Shown: positions 1 through 8,573 of the stretch, in pieces
Position numbering within the stretch: the first letter of the stretch is position 1
Layout of the letters: every line of letters begins with the position of its first letter
NCBI RefSeq assembly: GCF_000829455.1
Contig: NZ_JXAK01000032.1
Location: forward strand, 16,201-80,200
Length of the DNA stretch: 64,000 nt
Origin: Gordoniibacillus kamchatkensis
GTDB taxonomy: Bacteria > Bacillota > Bacilli > Paenibacillales > NBRC-103111
Direction: 5' to 3'
Translations under genes and position numbers: made by a program
The notes under the pieces: generated by a model
Database searches by the model: none
What the model was told of the DNA's origin: nothing
Seen by the model: the letters and a program-made list of their open reading frames with translations, nothing else

Positions 1-2
1 TC

Positions 3-242
3 GACGGCATCGCCGTGTCGCTGCTCGGCATGAACAACCCGTTCGGCGTCGTGCTCGGGGCGGCGCTGTTCGGCGGACTGACGTACGGCTCGGCGGGCAT
101 GAGCTTCGGCGCCGACGTGCCGCCGGAAATTATCCGCATCGTGATCGGCAGCGTCATTTTCTTCGTGGCGACGCAAGGCATCGTCCGCTACGTGCTGCTG
201 CCGTTCTATAAGCGCCGGGGCAAGGAGGTGGCGAAGGCGTGA
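3..242 (+). CDS. Nucleoside/sugar ABC transporter permease, C-terminal fragment (NupP/YufP-like)
   Basis: The gene enters from the left edge. The open frame reads DGIAVSLLGMNNPFGVVLGA and continues through about two hydrophobic segments to a basic cytoplasmic tail (YKRRGKEVAKA). The DGIAV-LLG-N-P-G pattern is typical of the permeases of BMP-type (basic membrane protein) ABC importers for nucleosides, such as NupP/YufP. The stop overlaps the GTG start of the next permease by four bases, so the two are translationally coupled and probably form a heterodimeric channel. The ATPase and the lipoprotein would lie upstream, outside the window. Family assignment is strong; the substrate is inferred. 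Confidence 0.85.
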   Translation, partial: DGIAVSLLGMNNPFGVVLGAALFGGLTYGSAGMSFGADVPPEIIRIVIGSVIFFVATQGIVRYVLLPFYKRRGKEVAKA

Positions 243-1201
243 ATTTCCTGGATCAATTCGCCGATTTGATCAACATTACACTCGTGTTCGCCACCGCCCT
301 TCTGTTCGGGGCGCTCGGCGGCATCGTCTCGGAACGGTCCGGCGTTACCAACATCGCCATCGAAGGACTCATGACGGCCGGCGCGTTCGCATCCGCCGTT
401 GCGACGTATTATATGGAGCAGGCCGATTTGTCCGGCCCGGCGCCTTGGGTCGGCCTCGTGGCCGCCGCCGCGCTCGGCATGGTGTTCGCGCTCATTCACG
501 CGGTCGCCTCGATCACGTTCAAGGCCGACCAAGTCATTAGCGGCGTCGTCATCAACTTCCTCGCGGCGGGCTTCACCGTCTATTTGGTGAAGCTGCTGTT
601 CCAAGGGGCGGGGCAGACGGAGACGCTCAACGCCGTTTTCAGCAAGTGGGCCATCCCCGGGCTGTCGCAAATTCCGTTCTTCGGCCCGGCGATCTTCACC
701 GCGTATCCGACGACCTACATCGTGATCATTCTCGTCTTCGTCGTCTACTACGTGCTGTTCAAGACGCCGTTCGGCCTCAGGCTGCGCTCCGTCGGCGAGC
801 ACCCGAGCGCGGCCGACACCGCCGGCATTCGCGTGCTGCGCATCCGCTATATCGCCGTGCTGCTGAGCGGCGCCTTCGCCGGCCTCGGCGGGGCGACGAT
901 TACGCTGACGACGACGAGCAATTTCTCGCACAATTCGATCTCCGGCCAAGGCTTCATCGCTCTGGCGGCGGTCATTTTCGGCAAATGGAACCCGCTCGGC
1001 GCGCTGGGGGCGACGCTGTTCTTCGGCTTCGCGCAGGCGCTGAACAACTGGATCCAGCTGTTCCCGTGGTCGAAGAACATTCCGCAGGAGTTTCTGTTCA
1101 TGCTGCCGTACGTGCTGACGCTGCTCATGCTGGCCGGCGCCGTCGGCAAGGCGCGGATGCCGTCCGCGCTCGGCGAGCCGTACGACCCGGGCAAGCGGTA
1201 G
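239..1201 (+). CDS. Nucleoside/sugar ABC transporter permease (NupQ/YufQ-like)
   Basis: This 320-residue polytopic membrane protein is the second permease of a BMP-type ABC importer. The N-terminal part (FGALGGIVSERSGVTNIAIE, about residues 21-40) carries the GxxSERSGVxNIAIEG signature of this family. The segment LRSVGEHPSAADTAGI near residue 180 fits the cytoplasmic coupling loop that docks on the ATPase. The GTG start overlaps the preceding stop (GTGA) and an AAGGAGG site lies just upstream. Length matches NupQ/YufQ (about 320). It is the last gene of the operon, ending 16 bases before a strong terminator. The substrate (purine nucleosides or another ribose compound) is inferred from family only. 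Confidence 0.9.
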   Translation: MNFLDQFADLINITLVFATALLFGALGGIVSERSGVTNIAIEGLMTAGAFASAVATYYMEQADLSGPAPWVGLVAAAALGMVFALIHAVASITFKADQVISGVVINFLAAGFTVYLVKLLFQGAGQTETLNAVFSKWAIPGLSQIPFFGPAIFTAYPTTYIVIILVFVVYYVLFKTPFGLRLRSVGEHPSAADTAGIRVLRIRYIAVLLSGAFAGLGGATITLTTTSNFSHNSISGQGFIALAAVIFGKWNPLGALGATLFFGFAQALNNWIQLFPWSKNIPQEFLFMLPYVLTLLMLAGAVGKARMPSALGEPYDPGKR

Positions 1202-1216
1202 GGCCAGGTAAAAAAA

Positions 1217-1256
1217 AGAGCGCAACCCGTCGTTACAGGGGTTGCGCTCTTTTTTT
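1217..1256. terminator. Bidirectional Rho-independent terminator
   Basis: A 12-bp perfect stem (AGAGCGCAACCC / GGGTTGCGCTCT) with a short loop is followed by T7 on the plus strand and preceded by A8, so it can stop transcripts from both sides: the ABC permease operon and the small minus-strand gene. Confidence 0.9.
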
Positions 1257-1264
1257 GCTCCAAA

Positions 1265-1363
1265 CTAAAAAATATCGATGTAAATCGGGTAATCGGCTGC
1301 GTCATCGTCGTCTTTCTCGATCGATTCGGCTTCCTCATTTGCAACATCTTCGGCGTCGGTCAA
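1265..1363 (-). CDS. Small acidic protein, 32 aa, unknown function
   Basis: A TTG codon nine bases downstream of a clear GAAAGGAG ribosome binding site opens a 32-residue frame that ends right at the shared terminator. The product is very acidic (MTDAEDVANEEAES, then KDDDDAADYPIYIDIF) and has no membrane segment or Cys. No family is recognised. Support comes from the RBS, the spacing and the terminator on its own strand. The weak points are its shortness and TTG start. A longer upstream extension in the same frame lacks an RBS. Confidence 0.4.
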   Translation of the reverse strand: MTDAEDVANEEAESIEKDDDDAADYPIYIDIF

Positions 1364-1597
1364 GTTCGTCAGCTCCTTTCTTGTGGTGTTCCGGATACCG
1401 TTATTATGGTGGACATATTTTGGTTTATTCCGATAGCTTCCCCTAATTTCGTACAGGTGGGAGGCAGCTTTCGACGACCGATCATTTTCTCTGAGCTGCA
1501 CTGCATCGGGAGCGAATCAATCGATTTTGCAGATTGTTTCCATTACGCCTCCCGTTACCTTCACGGTTGGCGGCAATAGCTTTCATGCGCAGAATAG

Positions 1598-1626
1598 TTT
1601 AATAATAAAACCATTTCGTGTACAAT
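1598..1626 (+). promoter_or_regulatory. Probable marR promoter
   Basis: TTTAAT at 1598-1603 and TACAAT at 1621-1626, 17 bp apart, lie 38 bases before the marR start. The match to a sigma-A promoter is moderate in the -35 and good in the -10. The rest of the 1364-1597 gap shows no gene. Confidence 0.45.
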
Positions 1627-1663
1627 ACGGAGTATAACGCGTCAACGATAAAGGAGCCGCATC

Positions 1664-2113
1664 ATGGACAAGGGGCATCATATATCCGTTTTATGGCGAA
1701 ACCTGCTGGATATGAACAGGCAAGTAAAGTTGTCGCTCTGCAGGATGAGCGGCAAGGCGAACATATCGCCTTCCGCCATGGGGCTCATTTTCCAGCTGGA
1801 CTATCAGCCGCACATGAAAATGAACGACATTGCCGACTATTTATCCATTACGTTAGGCGCGGCAACAAGTCTTGTCGATAAGCTGGAAAGCCAGCATTGG
1901 GTGGAGCGGATCCGGTCCACGGAAGACCGCAGAATCATTTACGTGCAATTGACGCCAGAGGGAAAGAAACGGATTTCGGAGCTGAGGGAGGAGTATTCCC
2001 GGCAAGCCCAGATCATCTTCGAGCCGATATCCGCGGAAAAGCTGGAGGAGCTGAGCTCCGCGCTGAAGCTGATCGAGAAATATCTTAGCGATTCTAACCG
2101 GTCCGCGCCTTAA
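1664..2113 (+). CDS. MarR family transcriptional regulator
   Basis: A 149-residue winged-helix regulator. The recognition region reads MKMNDIADYLSITLGAATSL (about residues 52-71), followed by the wing with the conserved DRR motif (STEDRRIIYVQLTPEGKKR). The length is typical of the family. The start ATG follows AAAGGAGCCGC. The gene ends at its own terminator and is followed on the same strand by an MFS exporter whose promoter carries a long palindrome, so the likely role is repression of that exporter, relieved by a small-molecule ligand. The ligand is unknown. Confidence 0.9.
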   Translation: MDKGHHISVLWRNLLDMNRQVKLSLCRMSGKANISPSAMGLIFQLDYQPHMKMNDIADYLSITLGAATSLVDKLESQHWVERIRSTEDRRIIYVQLTPEGKKRISELREEYSRQAQIIFEPISAEKLEELSSALKLIEKYLSDSNRSAP

Positions 2114-2119
2114 TCAAAT

Positions 2120-2158
2120 AACGCCAAAGCCGCAACAAGGCTCTGGCGTTATTTTTTT
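2120..2158 (+). terminator. Terminator of marR
   Basis: The stem AACGCCAAAGCC / GGCTCTGGCGTT (one mismatch region) is followed by a T-rich tract (ATTTTTTT). It separates marR from the exporter, which therefore needs its own promoter. Confidence 0.8.
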
Positions 2159-2161
2159 GCA

Positions 2162-2237
2162 TTGACAATAAATGGCCGGCATGATACTTTAAAAATAAAA
2201 GTAATATTTCTAAACTATTTAGAAATCAAATTACTTT
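2162..2237 (+). promoter_or_regulatory. Exporter promoter with nested palindromic operator
   Basis: TTGACA at 2162-2167 is followed 17 bp later by a weak -10 (TACTTT, 2185-2190). Just downstream lies a perfect inverted repeat ATTTCTAAA-CTA-TTTAGAAAT (2206-2226), itself enclosed by AAAGTAAT (2198-2205) and ATTACTTT (2230-2237). A dyad of this size directly after the -10 is a typical repressor site and is most simply read as the MarR operator. Binding is inferred, not shown. Confidence 0.65.
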
Positions 2238-2253
2238 TCGGGTAGGAGGACTT

Positions 2254-3633
2254 ATGAATACCGAAACTGCAATGGCTTCCGTCCGGGCCAGCGAATCCAC
2301 GGCCGTGCTGCGGGAAGGGCTGCTGCTCGCCTTGCTCAGCTTGACCGTTACGCTGGTCGTTATGAACACTACGATGTTTAATGTGGCGCTGCCGCAAGTA
2401 TCCAAAGATTTTGGCCTCAGCTCGACGATGGCTTCATGGATTGTGACCGGTTATTCTATCGTATTCGCCATCTTTTCCATTACTTACAGCCGTCTCTCGG
2501 ATTTTATTCCGATCCGGTTGCTGCTCACGATCGGTTTGGCCGACCTGGTCGTCGCATCTTTGCTGGGCTTATTCAGCCATCACTTCATTCCGCTGCTGCT
2601 CGCAAGGCTCCTGCAAGCGGCGGGCGCGGCTTCGGCACCCGGCCTCGGGATTGTGCTGATCACCCGTTATATACCGGCTTCAAGGCGGGGTAAAGCCATG
2701 TCGTATATAATGTCTTCCGCATCTCTCGGCTTTGGCTTGGGGCCGGTCCTCGGCGGAGCCATTACCCAATATCTCGGGTGGAATTTTTTGTTCGTTGTCA
2801 CCGGAATCGTCCTGGTGCTCATACCGTTCTTCTATCGAAGCCTTCCGCTTGAAAATGCGAATAAAGGGCATTTCGACTTGATCGGAGCTGTCCTTGTCGG
2901 CATCGGAACGACGGGGCTCTTGCTGTTCCTGACGACGTACTCCGCTGTCGCGCTCGTTGCCGGAGCCGTATCGCTCGTCGCCTTTTGGCTGCGCATCCGC
3001 CGCGTGCACAGCCCGTTCGTACAGCCTGCGCTGTTCCGCAACAAGGCATACATGACGCTGAGCGCCATGGGCTTTGTCTCCTATGTAGCGCAGTTTACGT
3101 CGTTATTTTTGATGCCGATGCTCCTGATTCGTCTGTTCGGAGTGAGCTCGGCGGCGACAGGGCTGCTTATTTTCCCGGGCGCCATTACAGCCGCCATTGC
3201 TTCTAACGGCATCGGGAAGCTTATCGACCGTTTCGGCAATAGGCCGCTGTTCCGCTGGGGACACGTCCTGCTGCTCGGCGCGACGCTGCTGTTCGCTATG
3301 TTTGGCAAAGTCTCTCCTTATGCCGTACTGGGGATTTACATGCTGATGAGCGTAGGGATCACTTCCGTGACCACCAGCGTATCCAACGAAATGTCGCGGA
3401 TTTTGCCGAAAGATATGGTGGGAGCCGGGATGGGGCTTGCTCAGCTGACGCAGTTTTTTGGCGGAGCTTTCGGCGTGGCGATGACGGGAATTGCTCTTGT
3501 ATGGCAAAAAAATTTGTCGCTTGCGGCCGCCTTCTCCAACATATTCTGGGTGATGGTGGTTGTTATGGCCGTTTCGGCTTTGCTCTCCGTCGCATACAGA
3601 GCTTCCGGCATGGCATATCGTTCAGCGAATTGA
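2254..3633 (+). CDS. MFS multidrug-type efflux transporter
   Basis: A 459-residue integral membrane protein of the major facilitator superfamily, resembling the 14-helix DHA2 drug/proton antiporters (EmrB/QacA/TetL type). Visible signatures are MNTTMFNVALPQVSKDF in helix 1, a motif A-like loop after helix 2 (RLSDFIPIRLL) and motif C in helix 5 (GFGLGPVLGGAITQ), which marks exporters. A GGAGG site lies upstream of ATG 2254. It follows a MarR gene and has an operator-bearing promoter, the usual arrangement of an inducible drug pump. The substrate cannot be read from the sequence. Confidence 0.88.
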   Translation: MNTETAMASVRASESTAVLREGLLLALLSLTVTLVVMNTTMFNVALPQVSKDFGLSSTMASWIVTGYSIVFAIFSITYSRLSDFIPIRLLLTIGLADLVVASLLGLFSHHFIPLLLARLLQAAGAASAPGLGIVLITRYIPASRRGKAMSYIMSSASLGFGLGPVLGGAITQYLGWNFLFVVTGIVLVLIPFFYRSLPLENANKGHFDLIGAVLVGIGTTGLLLFLTTYSAVALVAGAVSLVAFWLRIRRVHSPFVQPALFRNKAYMTLSAMGFVSYVAQFTSLFLMPMLLIRLFGVSSAATGLLIFPGAITAAIASNGIGKLIDRFGNRPLFRWGHVLLLGATLLFAMFGKVSPYAVLGIYMLMSVGITSVTTSVSNEMSRILPKDMVGAGMGLAQLTQFFGGAFGVAMTGIALVWQKNLSLAAAFSNIFWVMVVVMAVSALLSVAYRASGMAYRSAN

Positions 3634-3652
3634 AGTGAAGTCAGCAGTGAGG

Positions 3653-3693
3653 TAAAAGCCCGCCGGCCGATCAATGCGCCTCGGCGGGCTTTT
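3653..3693. terminator. Bidirectional terminator between exporter and SDR
   Basis: AAAAGCCCGCCG pairs with CGGCGGGCTTTT across a short loop. A and T tracts on both sides allow termination of the plus-strand exporter and the minus-strand SDR, which ends at 3698. Confidence 0.85.
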
Positions 3694-3697
3694 GGCG

Positions 3698-4732
3698 TTA
3701 AGAAGTGATGTCGCGTATGTCGAGGACCGGCTCCGCGCCGAAATCGGGATGCTCGAGCAAGGCCAGCAGGCGCTCGGCTGCCTCGTTCGGCGGCGTCAGG
3801 GAGCCGGATTCGTGCAGAGCGCGAAAACGCGGCAGATCGCGAAAGCGGCCCTCGTCCGCGGCGCGTATTGACGCCTGCATGGCGGTATCGATGACGCCAG
3901 GCGCGACGGAAGCGAGCTTCGCGCCGTACGGGAGAGCGTCTTGCTCCAGCTTCACGCAGCGCGTGAAATGGTCGAGCCCGGCTTTGGCGGCGCAATAGCT
4001 GCTCCAGCCGAAATACGGCTTGCGGGCGGCGCCGGAGGAGATGTTCAGCACGCGCTTATCGGCGGCGAGCGGCTGCGTGAGCCGCAGGAAGGCGGCCGTC
4101 AGCGCCATAGGTGCTGTCAGGTTGACGGCTACGTTCAGCGCGAGCGCCGACGTGCCGGCCTCATGGACAGGGCCAATCGGCTCGAGGACGCCGGCGTTGT
4201 TAATGAGCCTTAGGCGCGGTACGTCGGGCGGCGAAGCCGCTGCATCGCGCTCCGGCGGCGGGAACTGCGCCGCGCCGGAGGAATTCGGACGTTCGCCTTC
4301 GCTTGAGGCAGTGGCGGCGTGCGGGCTCGGGCGGGGCTCTGCGCCGGAAGCGTTGGGCGGACTCGGGCGAGTCTCTGCGATGGAAGTGGCGGGGGAGCCC
4401 GAGTGGGTTTGTGCGCCGGAAGCAGTGGGCTCAGTACTCGAAATCGTCTCTACGCCGGAAGCAGAGGCAAGCATGCCGCCGCCGATTCCGGCGCAGGCGA
4501 GCAGCTCCGCCATGAGCGGCTCCAGCTGCTGCAGGGCGGCCAGGTCGCGCTCGAACCAGTCGAGGCGGACGCCGGCCGTCTCGGCTTCGCGGCGCAGCGC
4601 AGCATTGTCGCTGCGAGCGACGCACAGCAAATGGACGTCCGGCCGGAGCAGCCTGCGCACGAACGCTTCGCCAAGACCGCGCGAAGCGCCTGTGATGATA
4701 TATACGGTGGATGGTGTGATGGAATTGGGCAT
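3698..4732 (-). CDS. SDR-family oxidoreductase (sepiapterin/benzil reductase-like) with repeat insertion
   Basis: A short-chain dehydrogenase/reductase. The cofactor motif TGASRGLGEAFVRR (residues 14-27), NNAG after strand 4, the catalytic Ser in NISSGAARKPYFGWSS and YCAAK (YxxxK) are all present. The carbonyl-reductase end (ASVAPGVIDTAMQ) resembles YueD/sepiapterin-type reductases, which reduce a keto group with NADPH. At 344 residues it is about 90 longer than the family. The excess is a Ser/Ala/Pro/Thr-rich block at about residues 84-168, inserted just before the NNAG strand and built of degenerate 12-residue repeats. The fold can still close if the block loops out, but activity is not assured. 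It stands alone on its strand. Confidence 0.85.
   Translation of the reverse strand: MPNSITPSTVYIITGASRGLGEAFVRRLLRPDVHLLCVARSDNAALRREAETAGVRLDWFERDLAALQQLEPLMAELLACAGIGGGMLASASGVETISSTEPTASGAQTHSGSPATSIAETRPSPPNASGAEPRPSPHAATASSEGERPNSSGAAQFPPPERDAAASPPDVPRLRLINNAGVLEPIGPVHEAGTSALALNVAVNLTAPMALTAAFLRLTQPLAADKRVLNISSGAARKPYFGWSSYCAAKAGLDHFTRCVKLEQDALPYGAKLASVAPGVIDTAMQASIRAADEGRFRDLPRFRALHESGSLTPPNEAAERLLALLEHPDFGAEPVLDIRDITS
4301..4480 (-). repeat. In-frame 36-39 bp tandem repeat inside the SDR gene
   Basis: Four degenerate copies can be aligned on the motif CTCTGCGCCGGAAG, with copies beginning near 4337, 4373, 4409 and 4448 (spacings 36, 36 and 39, all multiples of three). In protein they give 12-13-residue units such as GAQTHSGSPATS, IAETRPSPPNAS and GAEPRPSPHAAT. 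Confidence 0.75.
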
Positions 4733-4789
4733 GGCTTTCGATTCGTCTCCTTGGAAGGTATATAAAGTTGCCTCACTATTGCGTTAAAG

Positions 4790-4995
4790 CGTTGAATCTG
4801 CTATAGCTGGAAAAAGTACCGTTATTGGGAAGATTATTTGGGCTCGAGCCATAATAACTGGAAACCCTCCGTTTAAAATTCCGCTCAAGCTCAAACCTGC
4901 GATATATGGCGAAATTAGCGGGACGTTTTCCAGCAACCAGGTCGTATCGGGCGGAAATCGGCCATATTAGCTGGAGGTTTTCCGGTTACTCGTTT
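4790..4995. repeat. Intergenic palindromic repeats, family B (TAGCTGGAAAA type)
   Basis: The 417-bp gap between the SDR and AraC genes holds no gene but about four related units on alternating strands: TATAGCTGGAAAAAGT, ATAACTGGAAACCCTCC, GGACGTTTTCCAGC and ATTAGCTGGAGGTTTTCC. The same vocabulary returns near 18.9-19.1 kb and, weakly, near 53.2 kb. Confidence 0.6.
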
Positions 4996-5149
4996 GGCGG
5001 GCTTGCGCAAACCGTCTCATACGGTGGAATTGGGAGCGCGATTCTTCCTTGTTGCCCTTGTATGTGTCGCCTAATCGTCTGAGCACCGCTGCTTCCGGCG
5101 CGTTCCGACTGTTGTTTGCCGGCTCCATAGACTGGCCCGCCAGCCCCTT

Positions 5150-6124
5150 TTACTGCGGCCCATCCTCCGGCACCTCGCCTGAAACGTGAAACTTGCGCAC
5201 AGCTGCGCGATATTCGCTCGGCGATTGGCCGTAACGGCGATGGAACTGTTTCGAGAAATGAAGCGGATCCTGGAACCCGACGGAGGCTGCGATTTGGCCT
5301 GTTGTCAAATCGAGCCGTTCCCGCAGCAGGCGGCGGGCGTTGTCGAGACGCAGGCGCAGCAGGAAAGTGACCGGCGACACTCCCGTTTGGCGCTTGAACA
5401 GCTTGGATAAATAAGCCCGGTTATAGCCAAGCGTTTGCGCCATCAGCTCGATCGAGACCGGCTCGGCGAACTGTGTCGATAAATATTGGATCGCTTGCCG
5501 CACGGTCGCTTCGACCTGCACAGGCGCAGCCGGTCCGCCGCCGTGCGGAGCTTCGGCAGCAAGTATGTCGCGGTAAGCGGCGCACAGCAGCAGCAAATGC
5601 CCGCACGCCTCCAGCGCGGCGCCAGGCGTGCGGCGCTGAAACGCGCGTTCGATCGCGCGGATGCAGCGGCCGGGCCGCAGGCTGCCCCCGGTGCGGGCGA
5701 CGGGGCTGTCCGGCGTCAGCCCGGCGCTTTGCAGCAGCGCCGCTGCCCCGTCGCCGCGAAACGCGACCCAGCGGTACATCCACGGATCGTCAGAATCGGA
5801 TTCATAGCGGACAAGCTCGCCCGGGCCGATCAGGAAGCTGTCCCCGGCACCAAGCGAGTGCGTTTCGCCCCGTACGGCGAACTCTCCTCGTCCTGCCAGC
5901 ACGTGATGAAGCAAATAATAATCGACGACCTTCGGCCCGAGCCGGTGGCCGGGCTTCGTCTGACTGTGCCCGGCGAACAGCACGGCGATGCCGCCGGCCG
6001 CGGCAGGCTCCGGGCTTGAGACGACGAAGTAAGTGTCCGGCCGGGGGGCGGCTTCGGAGAGAGCCGCGGCGGCGCGCTCCGGAACGTTTTGGCGTAAATG
6101 CGGGTTGTGCTCAAGTTCACTCAT
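5150..6124 (-). CDS. AraC family transcriptional regulator of the galactose locus
   Basis: A 324-residue AraC/XylS-type regulator. The N-terminal half is a cupin-type sugar-binding domain (HHVLAGRGEFAVRGETHSLG and the DSFLIGPGELVRYESD stretch, about residues 93-130). The C-terminal 100 residues form the double helix-turn-helix (ELMAQTLGYNRAYLSKLFKR, then TGQIAASVGFQDPLHFSKQF). It is transcribed divergently from galK-galE-galT across a 185-bp gap, so the likely function is control of that operon by galactose or an intermediate. An AGGAGG site precedes ATG 6124. Regulation of galKET is inferred from position. Confidence 0.85.
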   Translation of the reverse strand: MSELEHNPHLRQNVPERAAAALSEAAPRPDTYFVVSSPEPAAAGGIAVLFAGHSQTKPGHRLGPKVVDYYLLHHVLAGRGEFAVRGETHSLGAGDSFLIGPGELVRYESDSDDPWMYRWVAFRGDGAAALLQSAGLTPDSPVARTGGSLRPGRCIRAIERAFQRRTPGAALEACGHLLLLCAAYRDILAAEAPHGGGPAAPVQVEATVRQAIQYLSTQFAEPVSIELMAQTLGYNRAYLSKLFKRQTGVSPVTFLLRLRLDNARRLLRERLDLTTGQIAASVGFQDPLHFSKQFHRRYGQSPSEYRAAVRKFHVSGEVPEDGPQ

Positions 6125-6309
6125 TGCGGCTGCAAACCTCCTGTTTCATACACAGAAGTATAGCACGCAAACGGATAAAATCACATAATTCCATATCGAG
6201 CTAACATGCCTCCATAGAGATGCGCCGGCGGATGCGGTATACTGGAGCTAAGAAAGCGGGAAGTCCCGCAGAGCGTAATCCATTTTCGAAAATAGGCGGT
6301 GCTATGGTT
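6125..6309. promoter_or_regulatory. Divergent araC-galK control region
   Basis: On the plus strand TATACT (6238-6243) is a good -10 box about 65 bases before the galK start, but no good -35 lies 17 bp upstream. That pattern fits an activator-dependent promoter. No obvious AraC half-site pair or perfect cre box was picked out by eye. Confidence 0.4.
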
Positions 6310-7491
6310 ATGGCAGACGTAGAGCAGTTGAAGCGGCGTTTTGTAGAGTTGTACGGAGGCGCAGAGGCGGGTATCAAGGTGTTCCATGCACCGGGCCGGG
6401 TCAATCTGATCGGCGAGCATACGGACTACAACGGCGGATATGTGTTTCCCGGCGCGCTCACGTTCGGCACAACGATGCTCATTCGTCCGCGAAACGACGG
6501 GCAGCTGTCGCTCGCATCAACGAGCTTTGAGATTCGCAAACAAATTTCCATGCAGGGCTTGGCTTATGACAAAGCGGACGACTGGATGAACTATCCGAAA
6601 GGCGTCGTCTATCATTTGCAGCAGAGCGGCTATGACATCGGCGGCTACGACATTCTTTATCATGGCGAGATCCCTAACGGGGCAGGTTTGTCCTCGTCCG
6701 CTTCGATCGAAGTGGTGACGGCGTACGGGCTGCTGACGATGGAGGGCCGGGATGCCAATCCCGCCGAAGAACGGATCCGCATCGCGCTGCTGTCGCAGCA
6801 GGTCGAGAACAAGTTCGTCGGCGTGAACAGCGGTATTATGGATCAATTTGCAGTTGCGATGGGCAAGAAGGACCATGCGATTTTGCTCATGTGCGACACG
6901 CTCGAATACGAGCATGTACCGTTCAACAGCGGCAGCTACAAGCTCGTCATCGGCAACACGAACAAACGCCGCGGTCTGGTCGACTCCAAATATAACGAGC
7001 GCCGCAGCGAATGCGATCAAGCGGTCGCCGATCTGCAAGGAGCTTATCCGGGATTGACCTTGCTCGGCCAGCTGACGCCGGAGCAGTTCGAGCAGGCGAA
7101 GCAGCTGATCAAGAGCGAGACGGTGCGCAGGCGGGCGCGCCACGTCGTGGAAGAAATCGACCGCGTGAAACGCGCCGTCGAGGTGCTGAAGCAGGACAAT
7201 CTGGCTGCGTTCGGCAAGCTGATGATCCAGTCTCACGATTCTCTGCGCGATTTGTACGAGGTGACGGGGCCGGAGCTTGACGCGATGGTCGAGGAGGCGC
7301 TTCGCATCCCAGGCACGCTCGGCTCGCGCATGACCGGGGCCGGCTTCGGCGGCTGCACCGTATCGCTCGTGCACGAGGACAGCATCGGGCAGTTCCGGGA
7401 GCAAGTCGGCGAGCGCTACAAGGAGCGCACCGGGCTGACGGCGGACTTCTACGTCTGCGACATCGGCGACGGCGCGGTTGAAGTGAAGTAA
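6310..7491 (+). CDS. galK: Galactokinase
   Basis: Phosphorylates alpha-D-galactose at C1 with ATP, the first committed step of the Leloir pathway, in the cytoplasm. The GHMP-kinase motifs are clear: galactokinase signature APGRVNLIGEHTDYNGGYVF near residues 28-47, the ATP loop NGAGLSSSASIEV near residue 125, and the C-terminal GSRMTGAGFGGCTVSLV. ATG 6310 is chosen because it lies 10 bases after AGGCGGT and gives 393 residues, the usual length. ATG 6304 is an alternative, and the frame stays open upstream to 6220 without a better site. It is first in galK-galE-galT, with 68 bases before galE. Confidence 0.97.
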   Translation: MADVEQLKRRFVELYGGAEAGIKVFHAPGRVNLIGEHTDYNGGYVFPGALTFGTTMLIRPRNDGQLSLASTSFEIRKQISMQGLAYDKADDWMNYPKGVVYHLQQSGYDIGGYDILYHGEIPNGAGLSSSASIEVVTAYGLLTMEGRDANPAEERIRIALLSQQVENKFVGVNSGIMDQFAVAMGKKDHAILLMCDTLEYEHVPFNSGSYKLVIGNTNKRRGLVDSKYNERRSECDQAVADLQGAYPGLTLLGQLTPEQFEQAKQLIKSETVRRRARHVVEEIDRVKRAVEVLKQDNLAAFGKLMIQSHDSLRDLYEVTGPELDAMVEEALRIPGTLGSRMTGAGFGGCTVSLVHEDSIGQFREQVGERYKERTGLTADFYVCDIGDGAVEVK

Positions 7492-7559
7492 TCGGCTTTT
7501 GCAGGGTGTGGTGCAATTGTATCGGGGAGCTTTGATAAACGGATAGGAGGTTGGTATTC

Positions 7560-8552
7560 ATGGCCATTTTGGTGACGGGCGGAGCGGGCTACATCGGCTC
7601 GCATACGGTGGCGGAGCTGCTGGCGAAAGGCGAGGAAGTCGTCGTCGTGGATAATCTGTATCAGGGACACAAGGACGCGGTTCTGGGCGGCAAGCTGTAC
7701 GTCGGGGATTTGCGCGACGGCGCGTTTATGGACACGGTGTTCGGCGAGAATAACATCGATGCGATCATTCATTTTGCGGCGAATTCGCTCGTCGGAGAGA
7801 GCATGAAGGACCCGGCGAAATATTACCACAACAACGTGTACGGCACCCTGTGCCTGCTTGAGAAAATGAAGCAATACGGCGTAAGCAAAATCGTTTTCTC
7901 CTCGACGGCGGCGACCTACGGCGAACCGGAAAACGTGCCGATTCTCGAGAGCGACCGGACGATGCCGACGAACACGTACGGCGAAACGAAGCTGGCGATG
8001 GAAAAAATGATGCGCTGGTTCGACTTTGCCCACGGCATCAAATACGTTTCGCTGCGCTATTTCAATGCAGCAGGCGCGCACGCGAGCGGGAGCATCGGCG
8101 AGGACCACGATCCGGAGACGCATCTGGTGCCTGTTATTTTACAGGTGGCTCTCGGGCAGCGGCCGCACATCTCGGTGTTCGGCGACGATTATCCGACGGA
8201 AGATGGCACGTGCGTCCGCGACTATATTCACGTCAGCGATTTGGCCGACGCGCACGTGCTGGCTGTGGAGAAGCTGCGCCATGGCGGCGAGAGCGATATT
8301 TTCAACCTGGGCAGCGGCAAAGGGTACTCGGTGAACCAGGTGATCGAAGTTGCGCGCAAAGTGACCGGCCATCCGATACCGGCAGTCGTGGAACCGCGCC
8401 GCTCCGGCGATCCGGCGGTGCTGGTGGCGTCGTCGGAAAGAGCGCGGGCGGAGCTCGGCTGGAAGCCGTCGCGCGATTCGCTTGAGGACATCGTAGCCAG
8501 TGCCTGGGCTTGGCATAAAAGCCGTCCGAACGGATACGGCGACAGGGCTTGA
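7560..8552 (+). CDS. galE: UDP-glucose 4-epimerase
   Basis: Interconverts UDP-galactose and UDP-glucose with tightly bound NAD. The Rossmann motif GGAGYIGSH is at residues 7-15, the catalytic Ser is in [14 protein letters not shown], the YxxxK pair is in [13 protein letters not shown], and the extended-SDR C-terminal substrate domain has [17 protein letters not shown]. It is 330 residues, the normal length. ATG 7560 lies nine bases after AGGAGG; the in-frame TTG at 7551 abuts that site and is unlikely. It sits between galK and galT and closes the Leloir cycle by regenerating UDP-glucose. Confidence 0.97.
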   Translation: MAILVTGGAGYIGSHTVAELLAKGEEVVVVDNLYQGHKDAVLGGKLYVGDLRDGAFMDTVFGENNIDAIIHFAANSLVGESMKDPAKYYHNNVYGTLCLLEKMKQYGVSKIVFSSTAATYGEPENVPILESDRTMPTNTYGETKLAMEKMMRWFDFAHGIKYVSLRYFNAAGAHASGSIGEDHDPETHLVPVILQVALGQRPHISVFGDDYPTEDGTCVRDYIHVSDLADAHVLAVEKLRHGGESDIFNLGSGKGYSVNQVIEVARKVTGHPIPAVVEPRRSGDPAVLVASSERARAELGWKPSRDSLEDIVASAWAWHKSRPNGYGDRA

Positions 8553-8573
8553 ACGCAGGGAGAGAGGCTTTCA

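Noticed and set aside
206..1225. 339-residue minus-strand frame opposite the ABC permease
   Set aside because: Composition (Arg/Glu/Gln-rich, no domain) marks it as a shadow of the permease gene.
4733..5149. Possible short gene in the SDR-AraC gap
   Set aside because: Only repeat units are seen; no frame with an RBS.
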